The notes below the pieces were generated by a model. That model saw only the letters and a list, made by a program, of their open reading frames with translations, was not told where the DNA came from and ran no database searches. DNA of 64,000 bases from Gammaproteobacteria bacterium (GTDB lineage Bacteria > Pseudomonadota > Gammaproteobacteria > Chromatiales > Chromatiaceae): positions 1 to 64,000 of the forward strand of contig JAAELC010000128.1 of NCBI GenBank assembly GCA_024227135.1, read 5' to 3'. This document shows, piece after piece, positions 1 through 8,704 of this stretch (its first letter is position 1; every line of letters begins with the position of its first letter). Both the position numbers and the translations under genes were made by a program.

Positions 1-79
1 AGACGTCATTGCCCACATCAGCCAGGCAGGCCCCCGTTACCAGTCCTACATATCCCGACCCAAAAATCGTAACTTTCAT
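1..79 (-). CDS. ugd: UDP-glucose 6-dehydrogenase, N-terminal fragment cut by window edge
   Basis: Only the first 26 codons are in the window; the rest lies beyond base 1. Reading leftwards from the ATG at 79, the peptide begins [20 protein letters not shown]. That is the Rossmann nucleotide-binding start (GxGYVGL) typical of UDP-glucose/GDP-mannose dehydrogenases. These enzymes oxidise UDP-glucose to UDP-glucuronate with NAD+, feeding envelope polysaccharide and lipid A sugar synthesis. A CAGGAA Shine-Dalgarno sequence sits just upstream of the ATG. Divergent orientation to the ArnT-like gene fits a surface-glycan locus. The family is clear. Whether the substrate is UDP-glucose or another UDP-sugar cannot be told from so short a piece. 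Confidence 0.75.
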   Translation of the reverse strand, partial: MKVTIFGSGYVGLVTGACLADVGNDV

Positions 80-431
80 TTCCTGGCTAATCCATTCTAA
101 ACATGTAACGGTGTTCTCCGGCTGTCGGCAACTCCGACTCTTTCTGAAGGCAGATCAGAAATCGAGGGGGATTGTAACAGATTCAACGACTTCTTCCTCA
201 CTGCTGCCAAGGTTACGCCCTATGGGTGTCCCATTCCGCCTGAAGATGCCCCGCTGGACGATGGGTTCATTCAGCGGATCCCAATCGTACCACCGGCCGG
301 TTTTCAACCATCCATCAGCGACGGAATTCAATGATAAAACCGGTCCCGGGTTCTGGCATTGTCAAATCCCTGAAGTTAGAATGTCAGGCTTTCCCCGGCA
401 CACTTCCCGATTCCTGTAAGCATCCCCGATC
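80..431. other. Intergenic region between divergent ugd and GT83 genes
   Basis: This 352-base gap must hold the start signals for two divergent genes. I see a TAGAAT box upstream of ugd on the minus strand but no well-spaced -35 partner. The long plus-strand open frame across it has no family resemblance and looks like chance. No repeat or RNA gene was recognised. Confidence 0.4.
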
Positions 432-2084
432 GTGGCCCCGAACTCAGCACCACCTATGCCTGTCTCCCAACGATTGCTGGTCGTGGTGTTGATGGGTGTC
501 GTCTGGTTCGCCCTGCTCGGGTACCGGGACCTGACCGGTCCGGACGAAGGCCGCTACGCCGAGATCCCCAGGGAAATGGTGGCCAGCGGTGACTGGGTTA
601 CACCGCGACTCAACGACCTGAAGTACTTTGAAAAGCCGGCGCTTCAATACTGGACCACCGCAGCCTCTTTCACCTTGTTCGGCGAAAGTAACGGCAGTGC
701 GCGCCTGTGGGTGGCGTTGGTCTCTTTTCTAGGCGCGATCTGGGTCATGTTCGTCGGCACCCGGCTCTGGGGGGAAATGGCGGGGTTCTATGCTTTTCTG
801 GTGCTGATCAGCAGCCTTCTCTACGTGGGGCTGGGGCATATCATCACTCTGGACATGACGGTGGGGGTGTTTCTTGCGGGCGGTACAGGCTCACTGTTAC
901 TCGCACAAAGCGACCGGACGAATCTGCCACGTCTGCGCAACTGGATGCTGTTCGGATGGAGTATGCTGGCCCTGGCCACCCTGACCAAGGGTTTGATCGG
1001 AGTCGTTCTGCCGGGTGGCGCCATCGTCTTTTACAGTCTCTGGCAACGGGACTGGGCTATCTGGCGACACCTGCATCTGGGTAAAGGCCTGCTGCTGTTT
1101 CTCGGTATTACAGCGCCATGGTTTATCGCGGTGAGTATTGCCAATCCGGAATTCCCGGAGTTTTTCTTCATCCACGAGCATTTCGATCGATACACCTCTA
1201 CCGTTCACAAGAGAGACCAGGCAACCTGGTACTTTCTGCCCATTCTCCTGGTGGGAATGATGCCCTGGATCAGCAAAGGGGTGCTGGCCTTCGTAAAACC
1301 GGGTTTCCCCTGGTTACCGTCCCAATCCAACCACTTTGATCCCGTACGGTTTCTTTGGGTGTACGTGGTGTTCATGCTGGTGTTCTTTTCTTTGGGCAGT
1401 TCCATGCTGGCGGGCTACATACTCCCGATGTTCCCCGCCATTGCGCTGCTGGTTGGACGGCAGATGGGAGAAAAACCGAAGCCGGGGCTGGATGCCTGGC
1501 ATCTCTTGAGCGTGGGTACGGTGATGTTGCTTGCCGTCCCCTTTGTGGAGCTTGCAGCGACCGAACGGACCCCCATTGAAGCACTGGAGCGATTCCGCCC
1601 CTGGTTGCTGGGAGCCTCCCTGAGCCTGCTGGGGGGATTTCTGACAGTCCGGTGGCTGCGGCAGAAACCCTCCCTGGCCACAACTGCCGTCTCGCTCTCC
1701 GCGCTGTTGGCCTTTCAAATGTTGATTTGGGGTTACCAGGCCCTGGGCGAGTCACGTTCCAGCCGGGTACTGGTGGATGGGATCCGGCCCTTTACCGATG
1801 CAGGAGCCAGCGTCTACAGCGTGGGAACCTTTCCCCGTTCGCTCCCCTTCTACCTGAAACAGCCGGTCAATCTGGCGTTGACCCGCAGTGAGCTGGCACT
1901 GGGCATCGAACAGGAACCTGACAAATGGATTCCGGACTGGAAGACTTTCAGGACGCGATGGACAGAAGAAGAGCAGGCCGTGGCTGTTTTCAAGCGCGGG
2001 GACTTCGCCTCTTACGATACAACCGGCCTGTCCATGCGCATTGTCTATGAGGATTCCCGCCAGCTGGCCGTGGTCAAACCATGA
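432..2084 (+). CDS. GT83 (ArnT/PMT-like) membrane glycosyltransferase
   Basis: This is a 550-residue polytopic inner-membrane protein of the ArnT/dolichyl-phosphate-mannosyltransferase class. Members move a sugar from a polyprenyl-phosphate carrier to lipid A or another envelope acceptor on the periplasmic side. An N-terminal helix is followed by the family signature GPDEGRYAEIPREM (about residues 36-49), then the conserved KP...YW stretch in the first periplasmic loop, and then many hydrophobic segments. The length matches ArnT (about 550). The frame opens with GTG at 432, with an in-frame ATG at 456 as an alternative. Downstream come an O-antigen ligase-like gene, a deacetylase and a GT2 gene on the same strand. 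The family is sure, but the donor sugar (aminoarabinose or other) is not determined. No other arn genes are present. Confidence 0.85.
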   Translation: MAPNSAPPMPVSQRLLVVVLMGVVWFALLGYRDLTGPDEGRYAEIPREMVASGDWVTPRLNDLKYFEKPALQYWTTAASFTLFGESNGSARLWVALVSFLGAIWVMFVGTRLWGEMAGFYAFLVLISSLLYVGLGHIITLDMTVGVFLAGGTGSLLLAQSDRTNLPRLRNWMLFGWSMLALATLTKGLIGVVLPGGAIVFYSLWQRDWAIWRHLHLGKGLLLFLGITAPWFIAVSIANPEFPEFFFIHEHFDRYTSTVHKRDQATWYFLPILLVGMMPWISKGVLAFVKPGFPWLPSQSNHFDPVRFLWVYVVFMLVFFSLGSSMLAGYILPMFPAIALLVGRQMGEKPKPGLDAWHLLSVGTVMLLAVPFVELAATERTPIEALERFRPWLLGASLSLLGGFLTVRWLRQKPSLATTAVSLSALLAFQMLIWGYQALGESRSSRVLVDGIRPFTDAGASVYSVGTFPRSLPFYLKQPVNLALTRSELALGIEQEPDKWIPDWKTFRTRWTEEEQAVAVFKRGDFASYDTTGLSMRIVYEDSRQLAVVKP

Positions 2085-2305
2085 ACCTCAAAAGCCGGCG
2101 ATACCCCGGGGAGAAAGGGTTCCGGATGGTTATTCAGCATCCTGCATCAGCCAGCTCATCCCCGGATATACACCCTGTTCCCGAAGCCCCGATGAAACCG
2201 GGTGCGGGGGTTGTACTCAACGGCGGGTTACCGATTCCTGACATTTCTGGGAGAATCACCAGGTCCCGGCTAGCTGATCACTGGCCAGTCGACTGATAAA
2301 AACCG

Positions 2306-3595
2306 ATGCCCGACCGCTTTTCCATTCGATCCACCCTGAACAGATTCCCCTGGCCCGTGCTGCTGGTCTGGTCCTGTCTGGCGCTGCTGCCTGTGGGCCG
2401 GACCGTTGAATTGCCTGTGGCCGTTACGGCGGTAATGGCAGGAATCTACTGGCGAAAGGGTCTGCTTTCGCCGATGCAAAGTCGCTATTGCCTCTTTACA
2501 CTCGCCTTCTTCGCCATCTGGGCCCCCATGCTTGTTTCGGTATTGGATGCTGCCAATCCATCCGAAGCGTTGAGAATAACGCTGCTATACCTGCGTTTCT
2601 TTTTTTCCGGGCTATTTGTCATCTGGGTGCTGGATTCCCCCCGGAGAAGAGAACAACTGCTGACCCTTACAGCGTGGCTGCTCCTGTTCTGGTCCGCTGA
2701 TGCGATTTTTCAGTATTTCAGCGGTTTCAATGTTTTCGGTTACCCGCACACCGATATCTCTCGCCTCAACGGCGTATTCGGCAGACACCTGAAACTGGGC
2801 ATCATGCTGGCGATTCTTTCACCCTTCCTCATCCAGTGGTCGATAGAGTGCAAACCCTGGTGGACAGTGGCACTGGTCTACCTGTCCCTCTTTTTCGTCA
2901 TCATCGCGGCGGGTTCAAGGGCAAGCTGGATCATGTTTAGCCTGGTCTCCGCGATCTATGCCGCTTCCTACATCCTGGCTCACAGGAAATACGCCTTCAG
3001 GCTGGTCGTCGCTTTACTGATCGCGATTACCGTCATCCTGACACTCTCCTACAAATACAGCGAACCGATGGCCAGCCGTTTCAATTCCACCTGGCTCCTC
3101 TTCTCAGGGGACAGAGAACTTATCGATCAAGCATTATCCCAGCGCCTCCCAATCTGGGAAGGTGCTGTTGAACTGATCAGGGAACATCCCGTCAACGGCG
3201 TGGGTGCGAGAAACTTCAGAGACGTCTATAGTATCTATGCGGACAAGGATGATTTCTATCTGCAGAATAACATGATACCCAGCCACCCCCATCAGTACAT
3301 CCTGGAGATCGGTTCAGAAACCGGGTTTCTGGGACTCGCGGGGCTCATGCTGTTGTTTGTCGTACTCTGGAAGTTGTGGAGAAACGCCTCACCGGAACAA
3401 CGGACACTGGCGTATCCGGCTATGGTTTCAATGCTCGCACTATGGTTCCCCCTCAATACCCATCTGGCCTTCTTTTCCTCGTTTATGGGACAGGTCGTCT
3501 GGTGGCTGACGGCACTCTACTGCGCACTGCTGACCATAGCGCCCGTGGGAGTGGAAGGAAAAGACAAACAGCCACCAGACACACCTTCAATCTGA
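2306..3595 (+). CDS. O-antigen ligase-like (WaaL/Wzy_C) membrane protein
   Basis: This 429-residue protein has about ten to twelve hydrophobic segments and one large periplasmic loop in its C-terminal half. The loop contains the HPHQYILEIGSETGFLGL stretch (near residue 330), matching the histidine-containing Wzy_C motif of O-antigen ligases and polymerases. Such enzymes join undecaprenyl-linked O-chains to the lipid A core at the periplasmic face, or polymerise repeat units. GRHLKLGIMLA in mid-protein is also typical. The start is the ATG at 2306. It is preceded by a 221-base gap after the GT83 gene in which I see no convincing gene. Family membership does not separate ligase from polymerase or from protein O-oligosaccharyltransferase. 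The LPS-like neighbourhood favours a ligase. Confidence 0.8.
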   Translation: MPDRFSIRSTLNRFPWPVLLVWSCLALLPVGRTVELPVAVTAVMAGIYWRKGLLSPMQSRYCLFTLAFFAIWAPMLVSVLDAANPSEALRITLLYLRFFFSGLFVIWVLDSPRRREQLLTLTAWLLLFWSADAIFQYFSGFNVFGYPHTDISRLNGVFGRHLKLGIMLAILSPFLIQWSIECKPWWTVALVYLSLFFVIIAAGSRASWIMFSLVSAIYAASYILAHRKYAFRLVVALLIAITVILTLSYKYSEPMASRFNSTWLLFSGDRELIDQALSQRLPIWEGAVELIREHPVNGVGARNFRDVYSIYADKDDFYLQNNMIPSHPHQYILEIGSETGFLGLAGLMLLFVVLWKLWRNASPEQRTLAYPAMVSMLALWFPLNTHLAFFSSFMGQVVWWLTALYCALLTIAPVGVEGKDKQPPDTPSI

Positions 3596-3757
3596 TCGTT
3601 GCGGATGCCATCACTGGGTTGAAGAGACACTGGTAACCCTGACTATTCACCTCCAGTTCCTGAATACTGAAAGTAGAAATTGCATCGGGATAACTGACAA
3701 AACCCAGGGGCAGAGTACACTACCCATTGGTAACCACCGCCCGAAGAGAGCTGGTAT

Positions 3758-4498
3758 ATGATATCGAACTTACTACTGGCAGCTACCATCCTTCTGCTGC
3801 TGTGGTTTCTCGCCCATTACAATTTCTGGCGGCCCAGAGCCGCCCCGGATCTGCCAAGAATCCTGATGTATCACTCCGTTGGGCCCGGGGAAGCCACAGG
3901 AATGAACATACCGACGGGACGATTCGAACAGCAGTTGATTCAGCTGCAAAAATCTGGATTCACCGCACTCACGCTCTCCGAGCTCGGTAGTGACATGGCC
4001 ACGGAAAAACCCGTGGCACTCACTTTCGACGACGGCTTCCGCAATAACTATACCCAGGCTTTTCCTCTGCTCAGAAAATACGGTATGAAGGCGACCGTAT
4101 TTCTCAGCCCGGATATTGAAGGTATCGAAAAACTCGGACCAGAAGAGATCAGGGAGATGGCCGACTCCGGGTTGATAGAGTTCGGAGGTCACACCATGAC
4201 CCACATCAACCTCACTACAGTCGACGATGAAACAGCGAAAAGGGAAATCGAATCATCCGTAGAAAGTGTGGCCAAACTGACAGGAAAACCGTGCCGCACT
4301 TTTGCCTACCCTTTCGGACGCTACCAGCCTAAGCATGTGACGATGCTCAAGCAGGCCGGGATTGAGATGGCAGTGACGGTGAAGAAACGTATTCGTCCCC
4401 TGAAAAATCCTCTGGAGATCCCCCGCCTGAGTGTTCACGGCAAGGCCAACAAACTGCAGTTTCATCTCATCCTTACACGAGGGCGCTACCGTGTCTGA
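3758..4498 (+). CDS. Membrane-anchored polysaccharide deacetylase (CE4/NodB-like)
   Basis: This 246-residue protein has one N-terminal membrane segment (about residues 3-20) and a NodB-type catalytic domain. LTFDDGFRNNY carries the paired aspartates, and GGHTMTHINL carries the two metal-binding histidines spaced H-x3-H. These enzymes remove N-acetyl groups from amino-sugar polymers or formyl/acetyl groups from lipid-linked sugars. The domain would face the periplasm. The start is the ATG at 3758. The last eight bases overlap the GTG start of the following GT2 gene, so the two are probably translationally coupled and work on the same glycan. The exact substrate is unknown. Confidence 0.85.
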   Translation: MISNLLLAATILLLLWFLAHYNFWRPRAAPDLPRILMYHSVGPGEATGMNIPTGRFEQQLIQLQKSGFTALTLSELGSDMATEKPVALTFDDGFRNNYTQAFPLLRKYGMKATVFLSPDIEGIEKLGPEEIREMADSGLIEFGGHTMTHINLTTVDDETAKREIESSVESVAKLTGKPCRTFAYPFGRYQPKHVTMLKQAGIEMAVTVKKRIRPLKNPLEIPRLSVHGKANKLQFHLILTRGRYRV

Positions 4499-5270
4499 GT
4501 CCAGGGTTCCCGCATCGGTCTATATCATTTCGTTCAATGAAGAACGCAATATCGAACGGGCACTGAAGAGTGTCAGCCGGTTTGCTGAAATCCTGGTGGT
4601 GGATTCCGGCAGCAGCGACCGGACGGTGGAGATCGCCCGACGCTACACTGACAAGGTGTCGCACCAGGAGTGGCTCGGGTATTCCCGTCAGAAACAGCTC
4701 GCTTTGGAAAAGTGTACTTACCCCTGGGCTTTGAACCTGGATGCTGATGAAGCATTGACACCGGCGTTGGAGCACGAAATCGAGGCCATGATCGAACGGG
4801 ATGACGCCGATGGCCTGGATATACCCATCGTCGACCGTTTTCTCGGTGCCCCCCTGAGAGCCCGGGCAAATCGTCGGATCAGATTCTTCCGGAAACAGAA
4901 GGCAATCTACAACGCCGTTGATGTACACGAATCCATATCCGTCGATGGGCGAGTGCTACAGGCAAAAGCCCACCTTCTCCACTACAGCTTTGCAAACCTC
5001 GCCGAGCGCACGGACAAGCTCAATCTATACTCCAGCTTGAAGGCCGGGGAAAAAGCACGGCGAGGTAAACGGGCCGGTCTGACAAAGCTGATCACCATTA
5101 TGCCCTTGATGTTGTTTAAGGGTTTCGTGCTGCGCAGGGGATTTCTGGACGGGCGTCGTGGCTTCATCAACGCCATGATGACCTCTTATTACGCCTTCCT
5201 GAAAGAGGCAAAACTCTACGAGGAAGAGTTAAGCAGACGGGCAAACCAAGCCAGAGCACCCGGCGATTGA
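4491..5270 (+). CDS. GT2 glycosyltransferase, WaaE/LgtF-like LPS core type
   Basis: This is a cytosolic or peripheral family 2 glycosyltransferase of 259 residues if it begins at the GTG at 4491. The frame is open further upstream to 4431, but that would overlap the deacetylase by 68 bases. The N-terminal nucleotide-sugar site is present (VYIISFNEERNIERAL), then VVDSGSSD, then the DADE metal-binding motif. The spacing matches the WaaE/KdtX beta-glucosyltransferases that decorate inner-core heptose. A basic, hydrophobic C-terminal stretch would help membrane binding. It lies at the end of a same-strand set of surface-glycan genes and converges on the GT4 gene. I infer LPS core or exopolysaccharide assembly. 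The sugar is not determined. Confidence 0.82.
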   Translation: MSESRVPASVYIISFNEERNIERALKSVSRFAEILVVDSGSSDRTVEIARRYTDKVSHQEWLGYSRQKQLALEKCTYPWALNLDADEALTPALEHEIEAMIERDDADGLDIPIVDRFLGAPLRARANRRIRFFRKQKAIYNAVDVHESISVDGRVLQAKAHLLHYSFANLAERTDKLNLYSSLKAGEKARRGKRAGLTKLITIMPLMLFKGFVLRRGFLDGRRGFINAMMTSYYAFLKEAKLYEEELSRRANQARAPGD

Positions 5271-5346
5271 CGCTGTCCACAGGATTTCCCCGACACCTGG
5301 GAAACCACCGGGGGAAGACCGGAAGGTATTCCCGGTATCGGGCCAT

Positions 5347-6459
5347 TCATGGTTTTTCAGGTATCAGCTCCTGGTAGAGCGCCAGGGTTCGGTTCAACAT
5401 CGACTGCAGGGTAAAGGCTTCGAACGGCGGGACCAATGGTGGTGTGTCGAGGAATTCCAGCGTCTTTTCCAGCAGGCACTCCTGAGAGTCCAGCGGCACG
5501 CGTCCTTCCGGGAAAATCCGGGCCAGCACTTCACCAACCCCGCCGTGGTCGTAACCGACAACCGGAACCCCCATACTCAAGGCCTCCACCACGGTCCGGC
5601 CGAATGACTCGGGTTTTCCGGAGAGGGAGAAAACGATAGCCGACGCAGCGTAAATCTCCCGGATGTCGTCCCGGTGACCGCCAAAAGTTATCACCGGCTC
5701 CAGCTTCAGATCTGACACCAGACGATACAGCTCTTCGGCATAGCGGCGCCGGCGCGGGTCTTCGCCCCCAACCACAAGCCCCTGAACCGGCAGCCCCTGC
5801 TCCCGCAACGCGCCGATCAAGCGGATGAAATCCCGGTGGCCCTTCAGTCTCGTCAGCCTGCCGGCCAGGGTCAGTACCGGCCCCTGACTCAGGTTGGGGT
5901 GGCTATGGAGCCATTCCGACTCCCATTGGGGCGAGGGTTTGTAAGCCCTCGGAAACACTTCCCGGTCCACACCCCGGTGAATCACCCGAATGGAATCCTC
6001 AGGAGCCTGGGGATAGTTCTCCCGAATATAACGGGCACTGGTATCGGACACGGCGATCACCCGTTCCCCCCGGGTCATGATGGCGCTGTAGCCGGACACG
6101 GAGTGAAGCCCGTGCATCGTGGTTATCAGTCGGGGCCGAGCGGCAGGGTCCATACCGCGCCAGGCAAACCAGACTATCCACGCCGGCAGGCGGGAACGGA
6201 CATGGACGATATCGACCCGATGCTTTCTGAGAAATCGACGCAAGGGCAGTATATAGCCCAGAGTCATCAGTGATTTCTTCCCAATGGGCCAGGTAAAATG
6301 CCGACTGCCGTCTTGCTCCAGCCTGCCCACCAGACGCCCCCCCGAGGACATCACCAGAGAGCGGTGTCCCCGCCGGACAAGCTCCCCGGCCACTTCCAGA
6401 GTACCCCGCTCCACACCGCCACCTTCGAGGGAAGGCAAAACCTGTAATACGGTCAGCAT
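5347..6459 (-). CDS. GT4 glycosyltransferase
   Basis: This is a 370-residue GT-B retaining glycosyltransferase. An N-terminal acceptor domain opens with VLQVLPSLEGGGVERGTLE, a glycine-rich loop typical of GT4. The C-terminal donor domain contains PVLTLAGRLTRLKGH and the E-x7-E signature in PESFGRTVVEALSMG. It transfers a sugar from a nucleotide donor, probably to an LPS-core or related lipid-linked acceptor. It is the last gene of a minus-strand run that begins with glnE and passes through ilvE, the CHCC protein and the ELM1-family gene; the gap to the last is 63 bases. In pseudomonads the glnE-ilvE pair also leads into LPS core genes, which supports a core role. Confidence 0.85.
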   Translation of the reverse strand: MLTVLQVLPSLEGGGVERGTLEVAGELVRRGHRSLVMSSGGRLVGRLEQDGSRHFTWPIGKKSLMTLGYILPLRRFLRKHRVDIVHVRSRLPAWIVWFAWRGMDPAARPRLITTMHGLHSVSGYSAIMTRGERVIAVSDTSARYIRENYPQAPEDSIRVIHRGVDREVFPRAYKPSPQWESEWLHSHPNLSQGPVLTLAGRLTRLKGHRDFIRLIGALREQGLPVQGLVVGGEDPRRRRYAEELYRLVSDLKLEPVITFGGHRDDIREIYAASAIVFSLSGKPESFGRTVVEALSMGVPVVGYDHGGVGEVLARIFPEGRVPLDSQECLLEKTLEFLDTPPLVPPFEAFTLQSMLNRTLALYQELIPEKP

Positions 6460-6522
6460 GGACCACCCCCGTCAATGACCCTTGCCCCGAGCTGCGGGGA
6501 AATACCGGCGTTTCGCTGACAC

Positions 6523-7515
6523 TCAGGAGACACTTGGAAACCACCGATCCAGAATAATTTCCCCACACCGGTCTGCTTCGTTGAACCCAACCTCCGGCGA
6601 CACCAGCCGCCCGGTTCGTTGCCAATCATCGAAGGTGGTCACCCATCCCCGCCGCACCAGCTGTTCGACCCCCTTCACGATCCGCCCTTTCCCCCTTGCA
6701 GGCACCTTCAGCAAGCCCACAGAACAGCCTGCGGTCAGTGATTCGTAAATCATGGAAACCGAGTCCTCCGTCACCCAGGCATGGTGACAACAGGATAACT
6801 GCTGCGAAACCCAACCCTTGCCAGTAGATGACAACGGGACCAGCTGACAATTGTGCGGGTGTAACTGCTCAAGGGTTTCCAGAAAATCTGCCGGCGTGCG
6901 GCGGGAAGTCGTGAGCGTGAACTGACGATCACTCTCAGTACCAAACAGCATCTGCAACTGCTGCAGTATCGCTTTGCTGTTCCACTGAAAATGCCTGGAA
7001 GGTCCACCAATCAGAATCAGGGATCGAGCTGCATCATGAATCCCCTTTGCCGTGATGTCGTTCAATGCGCCCACCGTGGAAATCAGATTTTCCCGGACCG
7101 GTGGCCCGTCATGCTCCGGCACTAAACAAAGGTCAAACAAACGGTAGGGCAGACTGGGGGTCATCAACACCACGGCACGGCCACCCCGGGCGCGCCTGGC
7201 GGCAAGCAGATAACCGTGGGTGGTGTGTCCGGCACCCAGCAGCAGATCCGGTGAGGACAGGGACCGCCCTTCCGGAAACCGGCCTCGCAGCCAACGCCAG
7301 TACCCGGTCTTCGTGCCTGATACCCTGATATCATGACACACCAGCCGGCGGCTTCGCCTCAGGGAACCCACGAGACCCAGGGTCTGGGTCTCGTGTCCCC
7401 GCTTTCCATCGATCAGCCGCCATACGATCAAGGGAGCGGAATCCGAAGCACTCAAGAGACCACGGCTGATACCAGCATCGCCTGTCAATCTGTCAGCACA
7501 TACTCCGCCCCGCAA
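6523..7515 (-). CDS. ELM1 family (DUF1022) protein, probable LPS core-associated
   Basis: This is a member of the bacterial branch of the mitochondrial fission ELM1 family (DUF1022), about 320 residues long. These proteins have a GT-B-like fold and usually sit among LPS core genes; their reaction is not established. Recognisable parts are the N-terminal WRLIDGKRGHETQTLGL stretch, LIGGPSRHFQW in mid-protein, and TEDSVSMIYESLTAG near the C-terminus, resembling a sugar-nucleotide pocket. The start is uncertain. The frame opens at TTG 7515, overlapping the upstream CHCC gene, while a TTG at 7488 overlaps that gene's stop codon by four bases. No ATG is available near either. The assignment rests on memory of the family, not on a search. 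Confidence 0.7.
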   Translation of the reverse strand: MRGGVCADRLTGDAGISRGLLSASDSAPLIVWRLIDGKRGHETQTLGLVGSLRRSRRLVCHDIRVSGTKTGYWRWLRGRFPEGRSLSSPDLLLGAGHTTHGYLLAARRARGGRAVVLMTPSLPYRLFDLCLVPEHDGPPVRENLISTVGALNDITAKGIHDAARSLILIGGPSRHFQWNSKAILQQLQMLFGTESDRQFTLTTSRRTPADFLETLEQLHPHNCQLVPLSSTGKGWVSQQLSCCHHAWVTEDSVSMIYESLTAGCSVGLLKVPARGKGRIVKGVEQLVRRGWVTTFDDWQRTGRLVSPEVGFNEADRCGEIILDRWFPSVS

Positions 7516-7676
7516 TAGGGGCAGACCACAGGCTTACCTGGCTGCTTCAACGGGATATAGACCCTGGGATGCAGGGACGCCTGGTCTGTGCCCGCAGTGG
7601 GACAACTCAGAGGAAGATCCTTTCGGCCGACCCTGATGACCTCGTGGGTGTTCGCTGTCGCGGTGGTTTCTGTCAT
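7485..7676 (-). CDS. CHCC-type zinc-finger domain protein
   Basis: This small protein of 63 residues ends in a zf-CHCC module. The putative zinc ligands are Cys24, His36 and Cys52/Cys55 in LSCPTAG, LHPRVYIPL and VCPYCGAEYVL. The same module occurs in the 13-kDa accessory subunit of mitochondrial complex I and in many short proteobacterial proteins of unknown function. I chose the ATG at 7676 because GGAG lies six bases upstream and because it begins 14 bases after the ilvE stop. Longer in-frame starts would run into ilvE. Its stop overlaps the possible TTG start of the ELM1-family gene. Placement next to ilvE is common in Gammaproteobacteria. Confidence 0.8.
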   Translation of the reverse strand: MTETTATANTHEVIRVGRKDLPLSCPTAGTDQASLHPRVYIPLKQPGKPVVCPYCGAEYVLTD

Positions 7677-7689
7677 CGCTTGCTCCGGA

Positions 7690-8622
7690 TTAATCGTTAC
7701 GGACATAGGTGAGCCACTCGGGATTTTCTTCTCGCCGGCCCTGAACCTGATCGAAATAGAGCCCCTGCAGGCGCTCGGTGATAGGCCCCCGCCGGCCGTT
7801 GCCAATAGCACGGTTATCCACCTCTCTGATAGGTGTCACCTCGGCTGCTGAGCCGGTGAAGAAAGCTTCGTCGGCAATATAGACCTCGTCACGGGTGATA
7901 CGCTTTTCCACGATCTCGATGCCCAGTTCCCGGGCGAGGGCAATAACGGTCTGACGGGTAATGCCATCGAGGGCGGATGTGAGATCGGGGGTGTACAGGA
8001 CTCCGTCACGAACGATGAAAATGTTCTCTCCGGAACCTTCCATGACATAGCCTTCAGTATCCAGCAGCAACGCCTCATCGTATCCATCCCGCAGCGCCTC
8101 CTGCAGCGCCATCATGGAGTTCATGTAATTGCCGTTGGCCTTGGCCCGGCACATGGTGATATTGACATGATGCCGGGTAAAGGAGGAGACCCGGATACGG
8201 ATACCGTTCTTCAGATTGTCCTCACCAAGATATGCCCCCCATTCCCAGGCGGCTATCATGACGTGCACTTTCAGGTTGTCGGCCCGTAACCCCATGCCCT
8301 CGGAACCAAAAAAACACATTGGTCGCAGGTAGGCGGAGTTCAGCTTGTTGATACGCACCGCCTCCAGCTGTGCCTCATTCAATGTATCCGCATCGAACGG
8401 GATATCCATACCCAGTATATGGGCGGAACGAAACAGCCGGCTGGTATGGTCTGTCAGTCTGAAAATGGCGGGGCCACGGTCGGTGGCATAGGCTCGCACA
8501 CCCTCGAAAACCCCCATGCCATAATGGAGCGTATGGGTAAGCACATGCACCTTTGCCTCTCGCCAGGGCACCATCTCACCATCCAGCCAAATCCACCCGT
8601 CACGATCAGCAAATGTCGACAT
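7690..8622 (-). CDS. ilvE: Branched-chain amino acid aminotransferase
   Basis: This class IV PLP aminotransferase catalyses the last step of leucine, isoleucine and valine synthesis, exchanging amino groups between glutamate and the branched-chain 2-oxo acids. It has 310 residues from the ATG at 8622, which is preceded by a GGGAAGAG ribosome site; a TTG five codons upstream opens the frame but is unlikely. Family hallmarks are WLDGEMVPW at the N-terminus, LHYGMGVFEGVRAY, the Schiff-base lysine in CRAKANGNY, and EGSGENIF for phosphate binding. The length equals E. coli IlvE. It lies between glnE and the CHCC gene on the same strand, the usual gammaproteobacterial order. Confidence 0.95.
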   Translation of the reverse strand: MSTFADRDGWIWLDGEMVPWREAKVHVLTHTLHYGMGVFEGVRAYATDRGPAIFRLTDHTSRLFRSAHILGMDIPFDADTLNEAQLEAVRINKLNSAYLRPMCFFGSEGMGLRADNLKVHVMIAAWEWGAYLGEDNLKNGIRIRVSSFTRHHVNITMCRAKANGNYMNSMMALQEALRDGYDEALLLDTEGYVMEGSGENIFIVRDGVLYTPDLTSALDGITRQTVIALARELGIEIVEKRITRDEVYIADEAFFTGSAAEVTPIREVDNRAIGNGRRGPITERLQGLYFDQVQGRREENPEWLTYVRND

Positions 8623-8704
8623 AATCACTCTTCCCAACTCTCAATCAGTTTTCATAAACACATCTCCCGCCGCAGTGTATGCAACGACCAGATACCCCGG
8701 TAAC

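Noticed and set aside
9-419. 136-codon frame in the ugd/GT83 gap
   Set aside because: It runs antisense over the ugd start and has no family likeness or ribosome site. It is best taken as chance.
2081-2296. Small frame overlapping the GT83 stop codon by ATGA
   Set aside because: The overlap is suggestive, but the peptide is rich in P, S and G without any recognisable pattern, and no ribosome site or family supports it.
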